A stretch of 36,340 bases of DNA, taken from NCBI GenBank assembly GCA_017621755.1, contig JAGASL010000037.1, forward strand, positions 1 to 36,340. Reading direction: 5' to 3'. This document shows positions 1 through 8,448 of the stretch, in pieces. Below the pieces are notes generated by a model that saw nothing but the letters and a program-made list of their open reading frames with translations, ran no database searches and was not told where the DNA came from. This DNA is from Clostridia bacterium (GTDB lineage Bacteria; Bacillota; Clostridia; Oscillospirales; CAG-272). Both the position numbers and the translations under genes were made by a program. How positions within the stretch are numbered: position 1 is the stretch's first letter; the number at the start of each line of letters is the position of its first letter.

Positions 1-300
1 GAGACAGTTCGGTCCCTATCTGTCGTGGGCGTTGGATATTTGAGAGGAGTTGACCTTAGTACGAGAGGACCGGGTCGAACGCACCTCCGGTGCATCAGTT
101 GTTCTGCCAAGGGCATAGCTGAGTAGCCGCGTGCGGATGTGATAAACGCTGAAGGCATCTAAGCATGAAGCACACCTCAAGATTAGATATCCCATCTCTT
201 TAAGAGAGTAAGGTCACTTGTAGACTACGAGTTTGATAGGTCGCGTGTGTAAGCGCAGTAATGTGTTTAGCTAAGCGATACTAATTGACCGAGGGCTTGA
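1..300 (+). rRNA. 23S ribosomal RNA, 3' end (partial)
   Basis: The sequence contains the highly conserved 23S 3' domain, including the sarcin-ricin loop core AGTACGAGAGGACCGG near 58-73 and the 3'-terminal stretch ending GACCGAGGGCTTGA. The gene runs in from beyond the left edge. The mature 3' end is placed at about 297-300 by analogy with other Bacillota 23S genes; the exact base is uncertain. A short hairpin, GAACTAC-TTCTTC-GTAGTTC (299-318), follows at once and may be part of the processing stem. No 5S gene follows before the terminator at 386. Confidence 0.97.
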
Positions 301-385
301 ACTACTTCTTCGTAGTTCGCTTCATTTCGTTTCGCAATCCCTTTATTCGGTTTTTTATGGGCATTTGTCCTTTCATATAGATGGA

Positions 386-411
386 CGGGAGCATTCCCGC
401 CTTTTTCTATT
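386..411 (+). terminator. Intrinsic terminator of the rRNA operon
   Basis: Stem CGGGA (386-390), loop GCAT, stem TCCCG (395-399), then a T-rich tract from 402. It lies about 85 nt after the 23S end and before the converging gene, so it probably ends rRNA transcription. Confidence 0.7.
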
Positions 412-425
412 TTTGGAAAGATATG

Positions 426-468
426 AAAATCCCTGCTTTCATTTTTTACAGATGAAAGCAGGGATTTT
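426..468. terminator. Bidirectional intrinsic terminator
   Basis: Perfect 17-bp inverted repeat: 426-442 pairs with 452-468, with a 9-nt loop. The arms begin with AAAA and end with TTTT, so each strand has a short U-tract. It lies between the rRNA (plus) and the end of the ADP-ribosylglycohydrolase gene (minus) and can serve both. Positions 301-488 otherwise hold no gene that I can see. Confidence 0.85.
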
Positions 469-488
469 CTTTTAGTAAGACAACAGGA

Positions 489-2276
489 TCACAATGTCCA
501 TTCCATGGTATCTATCCAGGTGGCGCAGCCGATCGTGGTAGAGAAGCCAAAGAAGATCTCGCCTGCCGCTGCTTTTTCAAATACGATCTCAACTTGGTTT
601 TTGCCTTGCAGAACAGAGGTGGTAAACCGGTTGGCATCTCGGTGAAAGGCCGGTACGTACGGCTCGTTTGTGTTTTTCTTGACCTCTTTGCCATTGAGGA
701 ATACGGTAAACGGCCGCGTACCGCCGGCGGATATTCTGACTTCCTTGGGGGCGGGGGCTATGAAGGTGGCTGTGTATTTGTATGCACCGGCCGGCACCTC
801 GAAAAATATATTATCCGCTTCAAAGAGTTGCGTTTCTCTGCTTTCAAGATCTTCAACACGCCAGGGTGAAGAAACAGGTATGTTGGCTTCTACGTCAAAG
901 CTGACACCATTGATCGTAAGGGTGATCGTCAATGGGTTTCGTGGTGTGCGGCGCTTGAGCTCGCCCAGCGTGACCACAAACGGCATGCGAACGCTTTCAC
1001 CCGGCGCAACAGAAAACCTGCTTTGCCCACATGTCAAGCAAAAGCCTTGCGGCAGAGAGAAGGATGCCTCGCCGGTCATGGGTGCGCTTGACAGATTGGT
1101 CAGCCTGAGCGCGTATGCGTTTTCTTTTCCGGGAACGGCTGCTACCGTATCCGGATACTCCAGCGTGACGGCAAGCGGCTTGACTATAAGAAGCGCCTCT
1201 TTGGCGCGCTCTTGCCACTCGTAGAGCAGCATTGGCTTGCTCGTCCAGGCGGGTGGGAGCGCTATTTGAAAATCGATTTGCGGGATAGAAATGCCGGTTG
1301 CATAGTAGTCCTGCACCGCGTGTGCCACGGCAATGACCGTATCACAAAAATCGTTGATGGAGGCCGGTTCGTGCATATTCACGATGCCGGGGCTTAATAC
1401 CAGTCGCTCGCCAATTGGGGTGGTCCATTTTTCATCAATTCCGTCAGGATCCATGATGCCAAAGATTGAGCCAACGGTGGCACACGTGCAGTCTGCATCG
1501 TAGCCAAGGCTTGCCGCGGTGCAGATCGCCCGGTCAAAGCTCCCCTCGCAGGATAACAGTGACAGGATGATGAAGGAGAGATTGATCGTAACGTCTGTCC
1601 AGTTGTCGGCATGATAGTGCTCAAGAATCAGCTCGCGCACGTGTAGAATATCGTGACATTCATTCCACCAGGCAATGACGTCCGTAAAGGCATTCTTCAA
1701 GCGGTGCCCATCGGGAACGTATTGCATGCCAACGTCGATCAAGGCAAGCAGGTCGCGTTCCACAAAGGCGGCGCTTTCCATCGCGGCGAGAAGCATTTCG
1801 GCATACACGCCGTCTGAGCAATGGTCTGTGCAGGCATCCTCCTTAGCAAAGGCGGCGGCCAGGGCAGGGGATGCCGGTGCCAGGCAGGCCCACAGCTCAC
1901 TGCGTATCGCGCTGCCCATGCCGGCGTAAAACTTGTTTCTATAGATGCCGCTGAGCGGCGCGCTGAGCTTTAACGCATAGTTGCTGACGGCAACGGCATA
2001 TTCGTCCGGCGCGTGGTCGGCAATGTGATTTTTCCAGGTTTCGCCCAAATGATAGCGGCAGATCGGCAGACCTGTACGCAAGATCGTCTCCAGATTAACT
2101 ACCTGCAGATCCAGATCGTCATTGGGAATCATTTCGCTTGGTACCGGGTCATAGTAGGTGACGGGGTGATAATCCCGCGTGCCCTCGTATTTCATGCCAA
2201 GCGTGCCGCCAACGCACTTTCCGACAAAGCAGCCGTATACCTTGCTGCGATAGGTTGAGAAATCAAAAGTATGCAT
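489..2276 (-). CDS. ADP-ribosylglycohydrolase-family protein with C-terminal beta domains
   Basis: 595 aa. The N-terminal ~330 residues match the ADP-ribosylglycohydrolase (ARH/DraG) fold: a GCFVGKCVGGTLG segment near residues 15-27, an acidic NDD at 52-54 and the metal-site block GYDADCTCA at 259-267, which corresponds to the usual GGDTDT-type motif. Family members remove ADP-ribose from proteins or small molecules using Mg ions; many gut relatives have unknown substrates. Residues ~360-595 look like two beta-sandwich modules (an Ig/NEW3-like part and a C-terminal jelly-roll-like part), unusual for a pure ARH enzyme and more typical of glycan-associated proteins. No signal peptide is seen. 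The start is an ATG preceded by AGGAGG (2281-2287 on the complement). It is divergent from an AraC regulator, which may control it. Family assignment is firm; substrate is unknown. Confidence 0.85.
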   Translation of the reverse strand: MHTFDFSTYRSKVYGCFVGKCVGGTLGMKYEGTRDYHPVTYYDPVPSEMIPNDDLDLQVVNLETILRTGLPICRYHLGETWKNHIADHAPDEYAVAVSNYALKLSAPLSGIYRNKFYAGMGSAIRSELWACLAPASPALAAAFAKEDACTDHCSDGVYAEMLLAAMESAAFVERDLLALIDVGMQYVPDGHRLKNAFTDVIAWWNECHDILHVRELILEHYHADNWTDVTINLSFIILSLLSCEGSFDRAICTAASLGYDADCTCATVGSIFGIMDPDGIDEKWTTPIGERLVLSPGIVNMHEPASINDFCDTVIAVAHAVQDYYATGISIPQIDFQIALPPAWTSKPMLLYEWQERAKEALLIVKPLAVTLEYPDTVAAVPGKENAYALRLTNLSSAPMTGEASFSLPQGFCLTCGQSRFSVAPGESVRMPFVVTLGELKRRTPRNPLTITLTINGVSFDVEANIPVSSPWRVEDLESRETQLFEADNIFFEVPAGAYKYTATFIAPAPKEVRISAGGTRPFTVFLNGKEVKKNTNEPYVPAFHRDANRFTTSVLQGKNQVEIVFEKAAAGEIFFGFSTTIGCATWIDTMEWTL

Positions 2277-2299
2277 CGCTATCCTCCTGTTTTTCTTTC

Positions 2300-2305
2300 A
2301 TTATA
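2300..2305 (-). promoter_or_regulatory. -10 element for the ADP-ribosylglycohydrolase gene
   Basis: Perfect TATAAT on the minus strand, 24 nt upstream of the start codon. No good -35 is visible 16-18 bp upstream, which suggests dependence on an activator, possibly the divergent AraC protein. Confidence 0.5.
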
Positions 2306-2389
2306 CAGGAAGCAACGGTTTATTACCATGATTTATTTGACCTGTTATTGACATTTTTTGCGTTTGACGGAGATATTCCACTTTCTTTA

Positions 2390-2418
2390 TTGATTTTTCG
2401 CTTGGTCGATGATACAAT
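2390..2418 (+). promoter_or_regulatory. Promoter for the AraC-type regulator gene
   Basis: TTGATT (2390-2395), 17-bp spacer, TACAAT (2413-2418). The implied transcript would start near 2425, almost at the Shine-Dalgarno sequence, leaving a very short leader. A second candidate, TTGACA (2348-2353) with GATATT 18 bp downstream, would give a longer leader. Confidence 0.5.
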
Positions 2419-2436
2419 AAAATGGGGTGATGAAGA

Positions 2437-3366
2437 GTGGAAGTGAATAAGCCTGCGCTGGATGCGATCATCAGCAAATTGGAAAATCAGAAAAATTATT
2501 CCTCTGACGTGGTTCTCATGTCAGAGTATGCGGAATGTGACCGGCAAAGGGTAGCCGTTCGCCTGCACCCATCCGATCACGTTGGCCGGTACCATACCCA
2601 CGAGTTTTTTGAGGTCAACTACGTGCATAGCGGAACCTGCATCAACCTGATCGAAGAGAACTACGTTCGCATGGAGGCGGGTGACGCGGTGATTCTGCAC
2701 CCCGGCACCTTTCACACCCTGTATGCCGTTGCGGATGGCAGGGTATGCAACTTTTTGATCGATAAGGATTGGCTTCTTTCTGAATTGACTGCCATGCGCC
2801 CCTTTGCGCATGAAGCGGGGCTGTTTTTTAAGGAGGCCGGAAGCGAACGGTTTTATAAATACGTATTGTTTCAGGGGCTTTCTGATCATGCGCCGATCCG
2901 CGCGCTTGCCGAGCGAGTGATCGGGGCATCGGAAACCGATTCGCCTTGGAAATATCTATACGTCGAGGCTGCGCTTTTGGAATATTTGGGTGCTCTTGCT
3001 GAACGCGCGCCGGCAGCATGCCTGTCTGTTGGTCGCGGGCAAAGTGAATCGGTGGTGATCGATATGCTGCGTGATATTGCGGAAAACTGCAGCACGGTGA
3101 GTCTGGATACGCTATCAGAGCGGTATTTCTATTCAAAATCCTATATTTCCAGGCTGTTTATGAAGAGCACTGGAAAAAGCTTTCATCACTTCCTCGTGGA
3201 TATGAAGATCGGGCGTGCCTGCGCCATGCTGGACCAAACGAGCATGACGGTAGAGGAGATCGCCCATGCGCTGGGGTATGAGCAGGAATATTTTTTCCGC
3301 CTGTTTAAGCGAACGCGGGGTGTTACGCCTAAAGAATATAAAAAGAAAAACCACAGGGATGAATAA
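2437..3366 (+). CDS. AraC-family transcriptional regulator
   Basis: 309 aa. An N-terminal cupin-like sensor domain (about residues 35-150; HTHEFFEVNYVHSG is typical) is followed by two C-terminal helix-turn-helix units (about 205-305), with the family-typical ending IAHALGYEQEYFFRLFKRTRGVTPKEY. Such proteins usually bind a sugar or related ligand and activate nearby genes. The start is a GTG at 2437 with GGGGTG upstream; the ATG at 2430 is in another frame and stops after six codons. It is divergent from the ADP-ribosylglycohydrolase gene, its likely target. The ligand cannot be read from the sequence. Confidence 0.9.
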   Translation: MEVNKPALDAIISKLENQKNYSSDVVLMSEYAECDRQRVAVRLHPSDHVGRYHTHEFFEVNYVHSGTCINLIEENYVRMEAGDAVILHPGTFHTLYAVADGRVCNFLIDKDWLLSELTAMRPFAHEAGLFFKEAGSERFYKYVLFQGLSDHAPIRALAERVIGASETDSPWKYLYVEAALLEYLGALAERAPAACLSVGRGQSESVVIDMLRDIAENCSTVSLDTLSERYFYSKSYISRLFMKSTGKSFHHFLVDMKIGRACAMLDQTSMTVEEIAHALGYEQEYFFRLFKRTRGVTPKEYKKKNHRDE

Positions 3367-3387
3367 CCGCCCTGTTTGAGGGAGACC

Positions 3388-4461
3388 ATGGAGAAAATAC
3401 GTACCTTTGCCATTGCTTCTACCTTTGTTGGCTGCTTTTTGGGGGCCGGGTTTGTTTCGGGGCAGGAGCTGTGGCAGTTTTTTGGCAGCTACGGCGTGCC
3501 GGGCTATATAGGCATGGCCTGCGCGGCGTTGCTTTTCTTTTTGCTTGGCGCGCTGATTTTGCTGCTGGCGCACCGCACCGGGATTGAGGAAATGGACAGG
3601 CTGCTTTTGCCGCGCGCACCGCGCGCGCTGCGTGCGCTTTGCGGCGCCGTTTCGGTGTTTTTTCAATACGGGGTAATGATCGTAACGGTGGCCGGCATTG
3701 GCGCGCTCTTTCACCAGATGCTTGGTCTGCCGGAGACAGTAGGGCGGCTGCTGTTTTGCGTGGTGGTATGCCTGACTGCCTGCGCCGGCGTGCGCGGCAT
3801 GCTGCGCGTGTTTTCTATGGTGGTGCCGGTGTTGACGGTGTTTTCGGTGGCGGTTTGCGTGGCCATCTTCGTTACCTATGGCGGGGGCGGCTTTTCCTTT
3901 GCCCCGGCCGCGCAGCAAAACCCCTTGCTTGGCGGCCCGGCGCTGGCTGCCGTGCTGTACGTGACCTATAATCTCTTCTGCTCGATCGGTGCCTTGGCAC
4001 CGCTTGGCCGCCGCGCGGCGGGGCGGCGCGCTATTCTTGTTGGGCTGGCGTGCGGCTCCTTCGTTTTGCCGCTGATCGGCTTTTGCACCATTCTTGTTTT
4101 TGCCGTGCTACCGGAAAGCACGATGGCCGCGCTGCCGATGCTGGAGGCGGCCGGCCGGCTGCACGTGCTGCCACAGGTCATCTATGCCGTTTTGCTGGCC
4201 TGCGCCATGTTTGGCACCTCGCTTTCCTCGCTTGTTGGGGTGGTGAATTATTTTGAGCATAAATCTGCCGTTATCAAACGGCACCGCGTTTTGGCGATCA
4301 TCGTGCTGGGCGTAGTTGCATTTCTCTGCGGTATGGTGGGCTTTTCTGAGCTGATCGGCACCGTTTACCCCTTCTGCGGCTACTTTGGCCTGGCGGCGAT
4401 CTTGCTGCTGCTCTGGCATGCCTGCGCGCTTTTGCGGCGGAAAAAGGATGTTGACAAATAA
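3388..4461 (+). CDS. Multi-pass membrane protein, YkvI-like
   Basis: 357 aa from the ATG at 3388, with GAGGGA seven nt upstream; an in-frame TTG twelve nt earlier is less likely. About ten hydrophobic segments run the length of the protein. The opening (TFVGCFLGAGFVSGQELWQFF) resembles the first helix of the Bacillus YkvI-type proteins, related to the APC/sodium-symporter superfamily, where a glycine-rich broken helix often forms a substrate site. The substrate is unknown. The gene follows the AraC regulator by 21 nt and may be co-transcribed with it. The C-terminus is lysine/arginine-rich, as for a cytoplasmic tail. Confidence 0.65.
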   Translation: MEKIRTFAIASTFVGCFLGAGFVSGQELWQFFGSYGVPGYIGMACAALLFFLLGALILLLAHRTGIEEMDRLLLPRAPRALRALCGAVSVFFQYGVMIVTVAGIGALFHQMLGLPETVGRLLFCVVVCLTACAGVRGMLRVFSMVVPVLTVFSVAVCVAIFVTYGGGGFSFAPAAQQNPLLGGPALAAVLYVTYNLFCSIGALAPLGRRAAGRRAILVGLACGSFVLPLIGFCTILVFAVLPESTMAALPMLEAAGRLHVLPQVIYAVLLACAMFGTSLSSLVGVVNYFEHKSAVIKRHRVLAIIVLGVVAFLCGMVGFSELIGTVYPFCGYFGLAAILLLLWHACALLRRKKDVDK

Positions 4462-4480
4462 GAGCGCCCCGTGATACAAT
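4451..4480 (+). promoter_or_regulatory. Strong sigma-A-type promoter
   Basis: Perfect TTGACA (4451-4456), 18-bp spacer, TACAAT (4475-4480). It overlaps the last codons of the preceding gene and drives the membrane protein gene starting at 4503. Confidence 0.75.
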
Positions 4481-4502
4481 AAAGAAAAAGGGAGGTGCAG
4501 GG

Positions 4503-5702
4503 ATGAACTGGAAAAGGCTTTCGTTTTACACAACGCATATCGTTTACCCGATCGCAACCTATCTTTGCTTTTGCCTGATGACCTTCTTTATTTTCGCGCA
4601 GTATGACGAGGCGTTGAAGTATTATGACCAGGTAGCGGTCATGTCTGTGCGCCGCCTGCTGCTGATTCCTATTCTGCTTGCCTTTTATTCCACCGCGCGG
4701 ATCTTCGTGGTGTATGATACCATGGCACGCACGCGCTTTTATGAAAAGGGCGGCACAGATGGTGGCTTTTTCCGCCGCCTGCGGCAGACGGTCTGCTCGT
4801 ATGAATTTTTGGTCAGCGCGATCATCACGTTCCTCATCGTGTGGCTGATGGCGCCTACCTTTTTGTATCGCAGCGTGCTGGATATGTTTGTTGATGCCGG
4901 CAGCGCGGCCGCGCAGAACCGGCTGTCACGCGCGATCTTTATTCCCGTTTCGCTGGGGCTTTTGCTGCTTGCCCACCTCTCGGCGCGCAAGCACTGGCAC
5001 CAGGTGCGGGAAAACTCCTTTCTGCGGGATATGCTCTCGGCCGTTGGCCTGCTTCTTTTGGCCGGCCTGGCGTATGGGATGGGCACCATTATCCTGCTTT
5101 TGGTGTACCCCTTGATGAAATTTGTGGTGCAGCCGGCGGTGGGCATTCCGCTCTTGCTCATCATTCTGGCGCTGACAGGCATTATTCTGTTTTTTGCCTA
5201 CGGCCGCGCGCTGCGCAAGCGGCGCCGCTTTGTGAAGGCGCTCCTTTCGCTTTGTAAGCGTGAGGGCTTTGATATCACGCCCATCGAGCACCCGTATCGC
5301 TCGCTGTTTTTCCTGGTGGATGGCCCCAGCTTTGCCGTCACGGCGCACAAAAAGACCTACACCTGCAAGCTGCTTTCCTGCGTGAGGCGCCGCAACACGG
5401 AGATGCATTTTTTTGAGGACGGTGCCTGCCGCTTTGTGCGCGTTCTTCGCATGGTGGTGCGTAGGTCGCGGTTTCTTGTGCAAACGGAGTTTGCTCCTAA
5501 TTATTACGTACAGACAGAGTTTACCTTTGCCTTTGAGGGGGAAGGGAAAAAGCTGCTGATCGTGGATCCCATGCCCCGCATGTTCTTGACCGACATGGGA
5601 AAATCCGTCCCGCTGACAACCGGGGATAAGGTCTGGTCATATAAGATCTTTTCCGCCGAGGCGTTTCTTGGCTGCCTTGAGCGCAATTGCCTTGATCGGT
5701 AA
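4503..5702 (+). CDS. Unrecognised membrane protein with C-terminal soluble domain
   Basis: 399 aa; I do not recognise the family. The first ~235 residues hold about six hydrophobic segments (roughly 13-32, 52-70, 100-120, 142-158, 176-200 and 208-232). A basic stretch (RALRKRRRFVKALL) follows, then a ~150-residue soluble domain rich in beta-like and aromatic segments (FFLVDGPSFAVTAHKKTYTCKLL). The ATG is preceded by GGGAGGTG and by its own strong promoter, so it is very likely a real, separately expressed gene. The basic linker suggests that the soluble domain is cytoplasmic. It converges on the GH36 gene and shares a terminator with it. No function can be assigned. Confidence 0.6.
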   Translation: MNWKRLSFYTTHIVYPIATYLCFCLMTFFIFAQYDEALKYYDQVAVMSVRRLLLIPILLAFYSTARIFVVYDTMARTRFYEKGGTDGGFFRRLRQTVCSYEFLVSAIITFLIVWLMAPTFLYRSVLDMFVDAGSAAAQNRLSRAIFIPVSLGLLLLAHLSARKHWHQVRENSFLRDMLSAVGLLLLAGLAYGMGTIILLLVYPLMKFVVQPAVGIPLLLIILALTGIILFFAYGRALRKRRRFVKALLSLCKREGFDITPIEHPYRSLFFLVDGPSFAVTAHKKTYTCKLLSCVRRRNTEMHFFEDGACRFVRVLRMVVRRSRFLVQTEFAPNYYVQTEFTFAFEGEGKKLLIVDPMPRMFLTDMGKSVPLTTGDKVWSYKIFSAEAFLGCLERNCLDR

Positions 5703-5742
5703 AAAACAACCGCGTGTGCCGTGGCACACGCGGTTGTTTTTT
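5701..5742. terminator. Bidirectional terminator between convergent genes
   Basis: Long inverted repeat: 5703-5720 pairs with 5723-5740 around a very short loop, ending in T runs on both strands. It abuts the stop codons of both flanking genes. Confidence 0.9.
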
Positions 5743-7627
5743 ATATAGCCTTGTATTCGAAAATAACGCAGCAGCGCTTTTCCTTCAGAACGATTTGCAT
5801 CTGCGCGCCGCCATCAAAGGCAGTACCGTCATCCAAGCTGGTGAAGCGATATTGCTTTCCCTCAGAAAGGCCGCGCAGGGAAATGTTCACCACATCAAAC
5901 GGTGATTCCGAGCGGCGGAAGGCCATCAGGATGCCGCTTTGCGTGTCCGGATCGTGATACTGCCAGATGGCCCAGGAGGTCACGTCGAAGACGGTAGAGC
6001 CGTGGTTGTAGAAATCCATCGAGAAATAGTGGCGAATGCGGCGGTATTCCTCGGTGATCTGTTTGACCCAGGCCATATCCCCCTCGTCCATCTCTTGAAA
6101 GACCGCGTTGTAAAACGCACCGCCCCAGCTGGCCGAATAGGAGCTGCGGATGGCGTAGGTATCGTTCTTGGTCTTGCTCGTGCAGCCATTATAGGGAAGG
6201 TAGCAGGAAAGGTTGGCATTGTGCACCTGCAGCACCTCAGGGTTTGCGTTAAAATTGCACTGGTAGTCACTGCGGAAGAAGAGAACCGTGCGCCGCAGCG
6301 CCTCTATATCAATACGCCGGCCGCCGGAGGCACAATTGTCGATCAACAGGTGCGGAAATTTCGTAGTCAAAGCATCCCACAGGCGGTAAAGTCCCATGAT
6401 GTGCTTGATCTCGGTGATGCCGCGGCGATCCTCCTCATCTGCGTTGGCAAAGTAGTCTGTCAGATCGGCATTGGAATCCTGGCGGAAGCAGGTGAAGCCC
6501 AGCTTTTTAACGTAGCCGGCTACCAGGTCATATACGTATTGCCAGGCCTCTTCGTTCCCCAGGTTCAGGATCAAGCTGCGGTCACCCGGCCGGGTCATGA
6601 ACCATGTAGGATGCGCAAGCGTCATCTCGGTGCCCTCAACAGCGCGCTCCGGCTCTATCCACAGCATCATGCCCGCGCCGGCCTCCCGCGCGTGCGCGGC
6701 TACGTCGGTCAGCCCGCCGGGGTGCACACGGGGGTTGGGGTACCAGTCGCCCGTTTTTTGGCTCCAGTCACCGCTAAAGGTCTCGTCGCATTTGGTGCAG
6801 TTGCCGTACCAGCCGGCATCGATCCAGATATCCTCAAAGTGGATCTCGTGTGCCATCAGCCGGTCGATGCGCTTTTTCATCTCCTCGCTCGGCAGGCCAC
6901 CCCACAGCTCAAATGCCATCAGCCCCTCGCGGGTGGCATTTGTGTGGCTTACGTGCGAAAAATGCTGCTTGATCAGGCGTCTGAGCTTGTTGTGCTTATC
7001 CTCATTCGCGTCGTATTTCATCAGCAGGATCGAGGAGGTGCGAAGCCTCTCGCCCGGCTTGAGGTAAAAGTGGGTGCTTTGCAGGCCGGTCTTGATATGA
7101 ATACCGCCCGCGGCACGGGTAAATTCGGCTTGCCAATCGCCCGTCCAGCCAATGGCGGCCATATAGCCCTCGCCGCCGGCAGTCACGTCAAAAAAGGGCA
7201 TCATGCGGTCGCTTGAGCGGCCGCCGTAATTCATAAACCGCTTGGTCATGCCCGGCGCCTTGTCTAAATATTCCAAAGAAAAGCCAAATTCCTCGGCGCT
7301 GCTCTTATCATGATCAATATACAGCTCGCCCGGTACGCAGCCCGTCATGGTGATCACGCAGGCATCGCCCGGCAAGGGCGAATAGCCGGATTTCGGGGCA
7401 GGGGGAAGCGGTAAGGGGAGCAGGGTATCGCAATCCAGAATAGAAGAAAAAATGCCGCTGTTCTTATTCGATTTGTTTTCAAAATACAGCACCCATTCGG
7501 TAGCATCAAATGTCTCGTACGCGCTTTGCACAGCGGTCACGGTAATGCCGTCTGCCAGCTCGTAAACGCCGGCATCCGTATAGCGGCGCTCCTCGTTTTG
7601 ATACAGAAAGCTGAAGCTCGGTTTCAT
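5741..7627 (-). CDS. GH36-type alpha-galactosidase
   Basis: 628 aa, hydrolysing terminal alpha-galactose from oligosaccharides. A beta-sandwich N-terminal part (~1-210) precedes the TIM barrel. Clan GH-D signatures are visible: EDIWIDAGWYGN (265-276), MMLWIEPERA, FRQDSN with the predicted nucleophile Asp384, NCASGGRRID (431-440), and RSDY with Asp454 as the likely acid/base. No signal peptide is seen, so the enzyme is probably cytoplasmic. I chose the ATG at 7627 because it overlaps the upstream stop codon (ATGA) and has GAGAG upstream; a start 45 nt earlier would extend into the neighbour. It is the last gene of the LacI-EamA-hydrolase-GH36 operon, so expression should respond to that repressor. 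GH36 also includes raffinose synthases, but the context favours hydrolysis. Confidence 0.92.
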   Translation of the reverse strand: MKPSFSFLYQNEERRYTDAGVYELADGITVTAVQSAYETFDATEWVLYFENKSNKNSGIFSSILDCDTLLPLPLPPAPKSGYSPLPGDACVITMTGCVPGELYIDHDKSSAEEFGFSLEYLDKAPGMTKRFMNYGGRSSDRMMPFFDVTAGGEGYMAAIGWTGDWQAEFTRAAGGIHIKTGLQSTHFYLKPGERLRTSSILLMKYDANEDKHNKLRRLIKQHFSHVSHTNATREGLMAFELWGGLPSEEMKKRIDRLMAHEIHFEDIWIDAGWYGNCTKCDETFSGDWSQKTGDWYPNPRVHPGGLTDVAAHAREAGAGMMLWIEPERAVEGTEMTLAHPTWFMTRPGDRSLILNLGNEEAWQYVYDLVAGYVKKLGFTCFRQDSNADLTDYFANADEEDRRGITEIKHIMGLYRLWDALTTKFPHLLIDNCASGGRRIDIEALRRTVLFFRSDYQCNFNANPEVLQVHNANLSCYLPYNGCTSKTKNDTYAIRSSYSASWGGAFYNAVFQEMDEGDMAWVKQITEEYRRIRHYFSMDFYNHGSTVFDVTSWAIWQYHDPDTQSGILMAFRRSESPFDVVNISLRGLSEGKQYRFTSLDDGTAFDGGAQMQIVLKEKRCCVIFEYKAI

Positions 7628-8430
7628 TTCTTGTTCTCTCCGTCCATCATGTGATTGAGGTTTTCTATGCACCAGCTGTTATAGGCGTACCATTCCTCAG
7701 GGTCAACAAAAGCATACGTCTCACCGTTTTTGATACGGGCCGCCTTTTCCTCGGTATGATTGTGCTGCATGTGGTTGCCAAGAAAGATGTCTACGTGCTC
7801 CTCCTGCAGGCGCTTCATCGAGCGCTTAAAATCCTCGCGAAGTGAGTAGGGAAGTCCATAGGCATCTAAAAATTCTCGGCACAGGGTGTTGATGCCCATG
7901 CCGCCGTGCAGCCCGGCGCGGAAGGTCTTTTGGCCGTCATGCACGTCAAAGAAATAGGACATAGCACCCGGCGTATGCCCCGGTGTGGACACAGCGCGAA
8001 CAGTGGTGTTGCCAAGCGTGATCTCATCGCCGTCCGATAGCAGAATGTCCGGCTCAAAGGTTTCGGCAAATACCATACCAAGCTCCTTGGCGTAGGAAAG
8101 GTCGAGCTTGCCGTTGGCGTAATCCCGGTCCTCGCGGCCTAAGGCAATCTTGGCCCCGGTCAGCTCGCGCAGCGAGCGCGCCGCGCCAAAATGATCGATA
8201 TGCCCGTGGGTGAGCAGGATATACCTAATTGCGTGCGGGTTAAGACCAAGGCGGTAGATGTTATCGATCACGATAAAAAGGGAATGCTGGTAGCCCGTAT
8301 CCAGCATGATCAGACCGTCACCCGTGTCGATCAGATGCGTAGAGGCCGGCTTTGTGCCTGCAAAATACAGGTTTCCCAGAATTTTGGTGGGCTCCATAAG
8401 CTCCTCGGTGAAATTGATATAGCCGTTCAT
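7624..8430 (-). CDS. Metallo-beta-lactamase-fold hydrolase
   Basis: 268 aa. The family motif THGHIDH is at 74-80, a further ligand His152 lies in TPGHTPGA, and a late His220 lies in FLGNHMQHN. This set (HxHxDH, His, His, without an obvious bridging Asp/Cys) resembles the subclass B3-like branch, which includes many non-lactamase hydrolases. The substrate is unknown. The ATG has a strong AGGAGGG upstream (8434-8440). It sits between a transporter and a GH36 galactosidase in one operon, 18 nt after the transporter and overlapping GH36, so a role in sugar or glycoside metabolism is more likely than antibiotic resistance. Confidence 0.85.
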   Translation of the reverse strand: MNGYINFTEELMEPTKILGNLYFAGTKPASTHLIDTGDGLIMLDTGYQHSLFIVIDNIYRLGLNPHAIRYILLTHGHIDHFGAARSLRELTGAKIALGREDRDYANGKLDLSYAKELGMVFAETFEPDILLSDGDEITLGNTTVRAVSTPGHTPGAMSYFFDVHDGQKTFRAGLHGGMGINTLCREFLDAYGLPYSLREDFKRSMKRLQEEHVDIFLGNHMQHNHTEEKAARIKNGETYAFVDPEEWYAYNSWCIENLNHMMDGENKK

Positions 8431-8448
8431 ATGTCCCTCCTAGAAAAA

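Noticed and set aside
301..488. 5S rRNA or tRNA after 23S
   Set aside because: No 5S-like conserved segments or tRNA arms are seen; the space holds two terminator hairpins.
3133..3918. 261-codon minus-strand frame opposite the AraC end and membrane protein
   Set aside because: It spans two real genes and gives a basic, His/Gln/Arg-rich low-complexity translation.
5939..7216. 425-codon plus-strand open frame opposite the GH36 gene
   Set aside because: It is a shadow of the GH36 coding strand; no domain or ribosome site.
7624..8430. Beta-lactamase resistance gene
   Set aside because: No signal peptide, and it lies inside a galactoside operon; the fold is shared by many other hydrolases.
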